Shown: in pieces, positions 1-8,626 of the stretch
Position numbering within the stretch: position 1 is the first letter of the stretch
Layout: every line of letters begins with the position of its first letter
Origin: Glomus cerebriforme
Lineage: Eukaryota; Glomeromycota; Glomeromycetes; Glomerales; Glomeraceae
Length of the DNA stretch: 23,595 nucleotides
Reading direction: 5' to 3'
NCBI GenBank assembly: GCA_003550305.1
Contig: QKYT01000108.1
Coordinates: forward strand, 105,935 to 129,529
The notes under the pieces: generated by a model
Told to the model about the DNA's origin: nothing
Seen by the model: only the letters and a program-made list of their open reading frames with translations
The model's database searches: none
Program-made: the position numbers and the translations under genes

Positions 1-1119
1 AATATCCCAAATCATGTTCGGAACAAAATCACGTTTGGGCTACAACATACCTATTGCTTTAATTATAATTATACTGAAAATATTTTAAACCCTAAGATTA
101 TAATAGAAATATATTAAAAATGCAATATAAATACATATTACATAATTATATTTTTTATTTCTAATTTTCAATAGACACAAAATTCAAGCAGCATTTTTCC
201 AATTGGAAGGTAATATATGAATTTAAATTTTTTATAGCCTGTCATCAATGTACACTATCTCACATTAATAAAAATTTCATATTTGTCTTCAAAAAAAATA
301 GACACAAAATTTTACAGGAATAAAATTCAGCATAGTTACTGTTTCAACTATATTTCAATTAAAATCAAAACTTAGATGTATTAAAATTATATTATGAATG
401 TAATGAAAATGCTTTAGAAATATACTGGAGTATAATGAGATATATTGTAATTATATTTTGCATTTTTAACAAATAATATTAGCTGAAATTAAGTGATATT
501 TCATATCAACACAAAGCCAATCTTCTTTAGCAATAAAAATTGATCTGAATAATCTGAATTAGTCTTCTAAGTCCTAATAATAAAGTAATCAATTAGTATA
601 TCCTAACAGTAAATGAGAAAATTTAGCTAAAATTACCATCAAATTTCGGATTAATAACTTCGCTGCAATGAATTTATTGATTATAATATAAAGATAGCGA
701 AAATCTATTTTTTTTTCGATAATCACGATTCAGTTTAAGCTTTGCCTCCGGTAATTAATATTTTGGATATAATAAAATAGTCGTAAGCAAACTATACCAT
801 TCAACGTTAGGAATAAAATCAAAATCATTAACCACAACAAAGAGCAATTATAGAACACAGAATAAAGAACGCTAATTATGTTCTCGATTTGAAGTTATTT
901 TAACTTTACCCAACTAACCAACTATAGAAATCCTGTGTGTGCTTGAAACTATATCACGGGATCAGTAAAATTGATATTATCCCTTTCTTGGCATATAGGG
1001 AGTTAACCTTGAAAGGAAAAAAAGGTTATCGTAATGTGGAATGTTTGTATAACAAGTTTAAAAATTAATCATAAAATAATTTTCGGGATTTTTAGTTTTT
1101 TTTTATTGTAATAATTAAA
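1..1119. other. Spacer upstream of metacaspase; no certain gene
   Basis: No gene can be firmly called here. Bases 1-113 are open in one forward frame. An exon-like stretch at 174-208 lies between an acceptor-like TTTCAATAG and a donor-like GTAATATATG. Another acceptor-like TTTTTTATAG ends at 238. These could be the last exons of a plus-strand gene that starts outside the window, but the short peptides match nothing I recognise. A 14-base direct repeat, ATAGACACAAAATT, occurs at 171-184 and 298-311. The rest is A+T-rich spacer and presumably holds the metacaspase promoter. A short upstream ORF of about 25 codons starts at 1034 and may or may not lie in the transcript. Confidence 0.5.
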
Positions 1120-2808
1120 ATGGGTTACCCAGGACCAAAGTATAACGAAAAACATAAACATTATAATGCTGGATATCCAGGTTCAACTTCTCAACCACCA
1201 CCTGCTCCATATTATCAGCAACCTCCACCACAACAGAATTATCCACCTCAATATCCACCGCCACAAGATAGTTACAGACCACCTTCCGGACCTCCTCCTC
1301 CAAGATATGGTGGTTATGCTCCTCCTCAAGGTCCTCCTCCTCCTCAAGGAAGTTATCCTCCACCTCCAGGACCACCACCTTCACAAGATGGTTATGTTCC
1401 ACCTTCATATCCTCCAGTACAAGGTAGTTATGCCCCACCTTTCTACCCTCCAACACAAGGAAGTTATCTTCCCCCTACCAATCCACCACCTAAAGTTGAA
1501 CAATCTGTTACGCACACGGAAGTTAAATATGAAGTAAAGTATGGGGGACCTCCATTACCACCGAGAAATCAACAATATCGACCTCCTCCGGGACCTCCTC
1601 TAGGACCTCCTCAATCATATTCTCAACCACCTCCTAATTCATATGTTCAACGTCCTAGTGGTGGATATACACCACCAGGTTATAATTTATATCAATTGTC
1701 AAACTGTACAGGCCGCAAAAGAGCTTTATTAATTGGAATTAATTATTTTAATACACCATTTGAATTAAAAGGATGTATAAATGATGTTGCTAACATGAAG
1801 CGTTTCTTGATTGAATTATATAATTTTCGAGAAGGTGATATGGTTATTTTAACGGATGATCAAAGTGATACAAAAAAAATTCCTACAAAAGAAAATATTT
1901 TAAAAGCAATGAAATGGTTAGTTCATGATGCACGGCCAAATGATTCATTCTTTTTCCATTTCAGTGGTCATGGAGGTCAAGCAGAAGATCTTGACGGAGA
2001 TGAAGACGATGGTTATGATGAAACTATTATGCCATTAGATTTTCAAAAGAATGGACAGATTATTGATGATATAATGCATGACATAATGGTGAGGCCACTT
2101 CCACCTGGTGTAAGGTTAACAGCCATATTTGATTCTTGTCATTCTGGTACAGCACTTGATTTACCTTATATATATTCAACACATGGAAAAGTGAAAGAAC
2201 CAAATCTTTTATCAGAAAGTAGTAATGCTCTTATGAATGCTGGAATGTCGTATTTAAGAGGTGATTTTGGTGGAATAAAGACAAGTTTGGTTTCGTTTGG
2301 TAAGAAAGCAACATCGGGAAAAAATATTTCTGCGCAAAACAAACAAACGAAATCAAGTCCTGCTGATGTAATTATGTTGAGTGGATGCAAAGATGGTCAG
2401 ACGTCTGCAGATACAAATGAAGCCGGGGTAAACACCGGAGCTATGTCCTATGCATTAATCAAAACGTAAGTGAAAGAAATATTTTGGTGTAAAAAAAGAC
2501 TATTAATTTATGGAAGAATTTTTGATTTTTTGTTTCATGTTAAATTAATATATTTCTTATATATACACAGATTACGAGCTAATAAAGATATTTCATATCA
2601 ACAAATGCTGAATTCGGTTAGAGATATTCTTTCAGCTAAATATTCTCAGAAACCACAATTAAGCGCGTAAGTATTCTATTGCAATAACTATTAAAATGCT
2701 TTCACCAGCAAACAGATTATATATATATATATAAACGGAGACTAATTCCTTTCCCCTTTTCTTTATAGATCACATGAAATGGATATGAATTTAATGTTCA
2801 TTATTTAA
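1120..2808 (+). CDS. Type I metacaspase (caspase-like cysteine protease)
   Basis: Calcium-dependent cysteine protease of clan CD (Peptidase_C14), which cleaves after Arg/Lys and acts in fungal stress response, protein quality control and ageing. Exons are 1120-2465, 2571-2666 and 2769-2808, giving 493 residues. Both introns are GTAAGT...AG and keep the frame, and the last two exons add the usual C-terminal end, finishing MNLMFII. Residues 1-190 form a Pro/Gln/Tyr/Gly-rich prodomain typical of type I fungal enzymes. The p20-like core starts near 199 ([12 protein letters not shown]). The catalytic histidine is His284 in SGHGG and the nucleophile is Cys340 in DSCHSG. An acidic segment ([12 protein letters not shown]) follows the His, and a [11 protein letters not shown] motif marks the p10 part. 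The start ATG opens the long frame and has A at -3. The gene is convergent with the next one, with stops 227 bp apart. Confidence 0.95.
1309..1488 (+). repeat. Tandem Pro-rich repeats in metacaspase prodomain
   Basis: Residues 64-123 of the metacaspase hold degenerate copies of about 13-15 residues, each built around QGSY or QDGY followed by PP (for example [16 protein letters not shown]). At DNA level, CCTCCT- and CAAGG-type units recur. Such coding repeats usually vary in copy number between strains. This is the richest G+C stretch in the gene. Confidence 0.8.
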
Positions 2809-3035
2809 TGGATAATTTTCTTCAAAATTTACAAATAATAGTTTATAATCATATATAGTTTTTAAAATGTGAATAATTTAATTGAACTTCTTTTATACAT
2901 TGTACAATTTGGGTTTTTTTTTATCAAAAATAATAAATAAAAGAAAAATAATTTATAGGTTACAATATAAAAATAAATAATTTTAAAAACATATCTATAT
3001 ACAATATACAAATAAAAAAATTTTTAACTTAACAA

Positions 3036-4306
3036 CTAGTTTACTTCTTGTTTAGCAAAGTTAATAATATTGTTATTTTCATTATTATCGTTAGATTGAT
3101 CAATTAATTTAGATTTCTTATCATCGCTACCACTTTTTAATGCAACTTTACTGTTTCTTAACCTTTCAATACCTTTACTAATACTTTCAATGTGTATGTC
3201 AATTGGCATTTCAATTATACTTGGTCTAGAAACTTGTTCACGTAATTCTTCCATATCCAATTGAAAAGAAGTTAAACTGTATAAAGTAGTTTGTATTTGT
3301 GTTACAGCCGTACGACGATGTTTATCTAAATTTCTTAATAATTCTAAATTTTCTTCGAATAATTGTTTTTTTACTCTATTACCCCCAAATATTGTCCATA
3401 ATTCGGCCAATAATTTCTTATGTCCTTTGTTTTGATATGTTGATTCCTGTGTTGCTAAATCATGCAATGATATCAACTTCTCATCTAAATCTGTTAGACT
3501 AAATTCGAAAAAAGAGAGTTTTTTTTTAAAAAAAAATCAAAACATTATAAAAAAAACTCATTTCCCATTTTTTTTATTTACCTTCCAAGAGCATCTTGTC
3601 CAACTATAATCATCCTTTTTAAATCATTATCGATAAGATTCATCATTTGATTATAGGCTCCGGCCAATTCTTTTGCACTAACTCTATTATCTCTAACATC
3701 TTCTAATGCTTTTAAAGCAAACATATTATAAGTAATCAAGTTATCTAAAGAACTTCTGGTTCTAGCTTGTAGTATTTGTAAATCTCTACCAACACTTCTT
3801 GCTTTATCAATAAATTCTGATAATCTATTAGATAATTCTGACGCTGTAACTAATGATGAATATTTAATTAAAGTTCTTAAATCTGCTGTAGCCAACTCAG
3901 CCTTTTTAATATCTAATGCTAATGATGATGATGGTCCATTATATGATAATTGTTGATCCATTATCTGTTCATAAGTTTCTACTTGTCTATTAACTAATTT
4001 TGAAAAATCTGGTATTGGCTCTTGACAGAATGGTATATATGATGATAATGGCATTCGACATACTACCAAAGAAATTTCTTGCTGAAATGTATTTGATAAA
4101 AATAAAATCACATACACCGCTAATATTATTGAAATTATTGGTTTTAATAAATTAAGAGTTCCAACCAAAACATCTAACAAAAAAAAAAGACAAATTTAGT
4201 TTAAAAAACTTTTAACTTTAAAGACTGAATAATATTTTATAAAATACGTGCCAATAATATAGTTTATAGGTCCTAAAATAGTCGTAGTTGAAGTTTTAAT
4301 TGACAT
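3036..4306 (-). CDS. Uncharacterised one-pass membrane protein with coiled coils
   Basis: Function unknown. Reading exons 4306-4252, 4173-3582 and 3498-3036 gives 369 residues. The second intron (3581-3499) is GTAAAT...TTTAG. The first (4251-4174) appears to start with GC instead of GT: only this junction keeps the frame, giving GPINYIID running into VLVGTLNLLKP. One membrane helix lies at about residues 20-44, followed by two cysteines (57 and 68) in a CR-x9-C arrangement. The rest is mostly amphipathic helix, likely coiled coil (about 75-330), with a short Lys/Asp/Asn-rich tail. There is no enzyme motif. I recall similarly built uncharacterised proteins in other fungi (short N-terminus, one helix, PFC then PDF/KLV, long helices) but cannot name a family. 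A position in an organelle or ER membrane with the helical part on one side is inference. The start at 4306 has A at -3. Confidence 0.8.
4174..4251 (-). other. Probable GC-AG intron
   Basis: A 78-nt intron in the coiled-coil membrane gene, reading GCACGT...TTTGTTAG. The nearest GT (four bases into it) leaves the wrong phase and a quick stop. With the GC donor the reading frame and hydrophobic pattern run smoothly across the junction. Confidence 0.6.
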
Positions 4307-5103
4307 TTTTTTATTGATGAGAAAAGAACCGTAAGAAAACACTCGGTCATTAAAATCACTAACTTACAAAAATTCGTGCATGGCGAATAAATTGAATAAA
4401 TTTAGGCTTATGCAGGTATAATCATTACACGAGTGAATATCGATTACATTGATTACCCGGTAATTTTTGTAATATTTACGTAATGTATTCGGCCAAAATT
4501 TCAAAATTTACATTGTGTGGCGTAGTATACTATTACGCGATTTTTGATTCAATAAACTTATTGAAGGAACCAATTCCATTTTATTAAAATTTTTTTAAGT
4601 AAAGAGGAAAAAAAAAATGAGGCATACTATTTATAAAAGGGAAAAAAATTTTTTCTTATAAAATAAACAAAGAGAGAGAAAACTTATATAACTATACATA
4701 AAATAAACAAAAAAATTTACACTGTACAAGAAAATTTTTTACATAAAAAATTTATATTTCTTCATAGATATTTGTTGGTGTTTTAAGTCTTTATATACAT
4801 ATGTATATGTGTATTTATAAATAATAATTAGTGTTTGTAGGTTTTTTTTTTTTCTTAAATTTTTTTCGTTGGCGATGAATATGTAAATGTAAATGAAAAT
4901 AAATATTCGTCGAATAAAGAGAAAGTAAAAAAAAAAAAATAATGATAATCGAGAATAAAGTAAAACGAAAAAAAAAAATCATTAAAAATAATTAGATTCG
5001 AAGAAATTGAAAAGTAGTAAAAGTCCGTAAACAAAAGAAATCGAGGGTTCAAAAATATATATAAGTATAAATGCAGTGTCTAATAAAATTGGATGAATTT
5101 TAT
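4307..5103. other. Spacer: unknown-gene promoter and Ecl1-like 3' region
   Basis: No gene seen. The left part should carry the promoter of the coiled-coil membrane gene and includes a TTACCCGGTAA palindrome near 4454-4464. The right part, from about 4600, is an A+T-rich run of homopolymers and probably forms the 3' UTR and terminator of the Ecl1-like gene. Open frames here are low-complexity Phe/Lys/Asn-type reads. Confidence 0.6.
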
Positions 5104-5612
5104 TTAAATGTGAAGATGTCTGGTATCCAAAGAACAGCCCAAATTTACATTTGAATCCTTTGACATTTCAATTGTGGTTTTAAAAGCAGGATTCAATGCA
5201 GATTGCGATTTTTTCATTTCGGGAAGTATAACACAGATAGCCATATTATTTTTAAGATCAGTGTTAGTGTTGGTAATCGGAGGTCGTTGAAAGCATGGAG
5301 ACGGCTTTCTATAGAAAGGATATGCGAAACTATTGTTCGTAGCGATAGATGCACTTGAAGTACTGCTACCACTATCAGTTGGCGTTGAGGAACCAGAAGT
5401 AGTGGGTGACGCTGGAGGCGTAAGATAAGTGTATGCCGAAAGATAATCTTTAAACCTACACTCTTCGCTACAATAAAGAGCACCCTAAAGATTAGAAAGA
5501 GGAAGAAAAAAAATTAGAATTAAAGCATACATTTAATTTATTTTTAATTTAAATTATTTTCAATATTTACATCAGTCTTTCGTTCACAAATCAGACACCA
5601 ATCAAGATCCAT
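5104..5612 (-). CDS. Ecl1-like zinc-binding lifespan regulator
   Basis: Small protein of the Ecl1 family. In fission yeast, Ecl1/2/3 extend chronological lifespan and respond to nutrient or zinc shortage. Exons are 5612-5571 and 5484-5104, giving 140 residues. The first exon encodes MDLDWCLICERKTD; a GTAAAT...CTTTAG intron then leads in phase to GALYCSEECRFKDY. Together these form the family's diagnostic N-terminus, with zinc ligands Cys6, Cys9, Cys19 and Cys23. After residue 30 the protein is Ser/Thr/Pro-rich and low in order, except for a conserved-looking MAICVILPEM stretch near 95-104. At 140 residues it is longer than the roughly 80-residue yeast proteins. Because the zinc motif is split by the intron and both exons are short, simple ORF calling misses this gene; a longer open frame over the second exon is in another frame and is a shadow. 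Confidence 0.88.
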
Positions 5613-6016
5613 TTCGAATCAGCGAGCGAATAATATATCTAAGGGAAACGTAAAAAAAAATAAAAAAAATAAAAATAAAAAATAATACACGTCAACAAAA
5701 AGAAAATTTCTTAAATTAGACTCGTTTTTCTTTTGTTGGTAAAAGACGCTTTAAAGAACAGCAACAATTGGTGATATGTAGTGAAAAAGTGAAAAAGTTG
5801 GATGTCGTGTGTCTTTATAAAATAAAAGGTCCGTCGTTCCGTTTTTTTTTTTCGAGAAAAAAGGGAAGAGCTGACACACTCCTTTTTTACTTTTCAGTAC
5901 TAATGCGTCACCTTAATGATACCACTTTCCTCACTTTTTCGATTAATGGAAAAAGAAGAAAAGGGTGTGGGAAATTAGAACAATGGTGCAAAGAGAGAGG
6001 GTATTTATAGTTGTTC
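5613..6016 (-). promoter_or_regulatory. Ecl1-like 5' leader and core promoter (TATA)
   Basis: On the minus strand, CTATAAATAC lies at 6010-6001, followed by a pyrimidine-rich start-site-like tract (CCCTCTCTCTTTGCACC). From 6016 down to the start codon at 5612 there is not one ATG on the sense strand, against about six on the opposite strand. This is the pattern of a scanned 5' leader of roughly 350-370 nt. A CCCTTAG acceptor-like site ends at 5639 with a weak GTGTAT donor at 5690, so a 52-nt leader intron is possible. Confidence 0.55.
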
Positions 6017-7457
6017 CATCGATATTTAAATTAATGATTTTGAATTTATATTGTTTATAGTATAATGTTTGTTTAAATAGTTGATCTTATGCATTTTGAA
6101 ATGTATTATATTTCCGCGTGATTTTTTATCGCGGTATCATGCATCGATGAAAAAGTGATAACGTGCATTCGAAAATACTCAAGTGATCAATTTGTGTTCA
6201 AAAGTAAATATAAGGTTTATAACTAGGGAGAGTAGTGCAATCGCTTTAGATCTAACTTTATTATCATGTCACATTGTTTTTTTTTAATATTTCCGAATAA
6301 ACAAACATCCATTATGGAATGAAATATATATATATCAGATAAAAGTTGACGCGTATCAAAAAAGAATGACATTCTGACCAAAAACATACGATTAAGCATG
6401 GGGAAAGGTTCATTTTTAGGAAGAAACAAATTCATAATATGCACGTGAATTAGGAATTATTGCAAATTATTTATAATTCTCGAAAGTTGAATGCACCTAT
6501 TGGTTTGTCTTTCGCTTTATTTTTAATTAATATTCTCACCCCACTGGAAGATATTCACCTATTTTATCACATAATATACATAATATGTATTATACAGTTT
6601 CTATTTATCGTAATTACTGTACCCGTGTACCCTGAATTTTTTTTGACAGCTGACTGAATTTAAAGTAGGACAATTCCTCCGCTTATATAAAAAATATTGC
6701 ACCGGGTAACATCATAAGCGCTTCGCCACATGATAATAGATAACATTCGTATCGAAGCGAGATAGAGTAAGAATCGAGAAGGGTAGTTTCAAATGCAGAT
6801 TGTTTACAGCAACGATAAGGATTTACTGTACTCATTAGGGAAAGCGCTTAAAGCTTGCATTATTATGTGTGATATTATGATAATATTGGTAATTAATTGT
6901 TTTATTCTTTCATGAGAAAATATTATTATATAGTTGCTAATCGATAAAAAAATTTTTTTGTCTCAAGATTCGAGAACTAATTTTTTTTTTGTACGTACAA
7001 TCCTGGATCAATCCTGTGATTGGTTGTCACCAAAAATTTCATATAATTTATTTGTTCATACTGAGTCATCTACATTTTTTTTTAACTACTTGGCCCTCTT
7101 AAAAGATCGACATGTATTTTCGGGAGTATTCACGTTTTTTTTTTAAAATGAATACGAAAACTTAGAAACTTAAAAAGGTTTCGTTCGATTATAACTGCAA
7201 TATTTATTCTATAATACATTTTACCTATATAAAGGAAAATTTCTATGCTGATCATATTTTTTTATAATCCTTTCAACATTTTTCTTTTTTTTTTCTTTCG
7301 CGTTACTAAATCACCCATAATCAATTATTTCTCGTGGATCATCTTATCATGTAGAATTTGAGAAAGGATTTTATATCAAAAAAAAAAAAAAGAATAAACA
7401 AGTATTCGTTTATAAAAAAATATATATATATCTGATTGATTATATTTAAATGGTCTA
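6017..7457. other. Long spacer without recognisable gene
   Basis: About 1.4 kb between the Ecl1-like promoter and the 3' end of the isomerase gene. I find no coding exon with family similarity and no tRNA or snRNA signature. Items seen: a G+C-rich hairpin CCGCG...CGCGG (6114-6134); a single CACGTGA box (6442-6448); a 7-bp inverted repeat CGCTTCG...CGAAGCG (6719-6725, 6753-6759) inside a slightly more G+C-rich patch at 6660-6870; and long A/T runs from 7260 on. Short open frames here are low-complexity. Confidence 0.6.
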
Positions 7458-8417
7458 CTAATTTTCTTTTAATTCATCAGGGCAATCAATTTGTCTATGT
7501 GGATGTGCCTTTTTAAATGCATCCAACTCTAAACATTTATTATTAATACGCTGAATGGTCGGAAATTTTGACATATCCACATTAACCCTATAATAATTAA
7601 CCAGGCAAAATAAAATAAAATTATTTGAAATGAACATAATCATGTAAAACTGGTAAAATGCGAAATATTACCTATTAGCGTTATAAACTTGAGGTACAAG
7701 ACAAACATCAGCAAGGGTAACCTCATTGCCTACACAGTAATCTCCTGCCGTAGTAGCAAGTTGAACTTCGATACCTATAAAGAAAATTGAATATGAAATA
7801 TCAAATTGTAAAATTAAATAAAAAAATATATATATCTATTCTTGTTTTTACGTTGAAAAGCATAAGTCATCCAATAATTAAGCCATTCATCTCTACGTTC
7901 TTCTCCGGCATATTTTACGACTCTTAAATTAGTGACAGGTTGCGTATCACTTGCAATCGCTTGAACCAGCGATCTAACCTATAAAAAACAAGGCGAATAA
8001 ATATTATCTTATATAAAAATGTTATTTTTCATAACAAATACCAAGGCTCTCTTGATAGGATCTCTTGGCAATAAAGGTTTTTCAGGTCTAGTTTCTTCCA
8101 AGTATTCAAGAATAGCAATAGATTGAGTCAATGACACTCCATCAATTTTCAATGTTGGAACAACTTGTAATGGATTAAGAGATGAATATTCTGGTGTTTT
8201 CTTTTCAAGATAAAAACATAAGATTGGTTAATTTAAAAAAAAAATCAAATTTCATTAATTGGGACAAATTATATTTCAACTCAAAATCGCTCACTTGTTC
8301 ATCTTTTATTAAACTGATTGGAATTGTTTCATAATCAATTCTTTTCCAATTTAAAGTTGTACGAACACGCCAGGAACAAGAAGAACGATAATATGCATAA
8401 AGAGTTGGAGTTTCCAT
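7458..8417 (-). CDS. Maleylacetoacetate isomerase (zeta-class GST)
   Basis: Glutathione-dependent cis-trans isomerase converting maleylacetoacetate to fumarylacetoacetate in phenylalanine/tyrosine breakdown. Exons are 8417-8295, 8200-8042, 7978-7852, 7774-7672 and 7587-7458, giving 213 residues, normal for the family; all four introns are GT...AG and phase-consistent. The N-terminal thioredoxin-fold domain begins [15 protein letters not shown], and its SSCSWRVR (residues 12-19) is the zeta-class active-site signature. Next come NPLQVVPTL with the cis-proline and [13 protein letters not shown], the glutathione Gly/Ser site. The C-terminal helical domain has [15 protein letters not shown], the GST N-capping motif, and [12 protein letters not shown] near the end. 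It shares a 209-bp divergent promoter with the m-AAA protease. No other genes of the tyrosine pathway are nearby. Confidence 0.95.
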
Positions 8418-8626
8418 TTTACTTTTACAAGAATTAAGTTATATCAAAAAGATGGACCATCAATCAAATATTTTTCCGGATTAAGATCTAAAAAAATAGG
8501 GATTTCGTGTGTGGCGATCATTTGCAATATAAACCTCTAAAAAAAAAAGTACAGAATTATTATACTGATATTATTAAGATTATCACGATCTTTTAGATAG
8601 GTATTTGAAATCCTTTTGAAAAAAAA
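8418..8626. promoter_or_regulatory. Divergent promoter, isomerase / m-AAA protease
   Basis: The 209 bp between two opposite start codons must hold both core promoters. A TCCGGA palindrome occurs at about 8475-8480. The sense strand of the protease side carries no clear TATA element. One ATG lies on the plus strand near 8451. Confidence 0.6.

Noticed and set aside
1115..1456. 113-residue frame on the minus strand, Glu/Val/Leu-rich
   Set aside because: It is the antisense image of the Pro-rich repeats of the metacaspase; the composition is an artefact of CCA/CCT codons read backwards.
5214..5483. 89-residue minus-strand frame
   Set aside because: It overlaps the second exon of the Ecl1-like gene in another frame. 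The zinc motif and intron phase support the other frame.
5768..6010. 80-residue plus-strand frame
   Set aside because: It lies antisense to the Ecl1-like leader and TATA box, and no domain or family similarity is visible.
6934..7146. 70-residue plus-strand frame
   Set aside because: Non-ATG start, Phe-rich, no splice or domain support.
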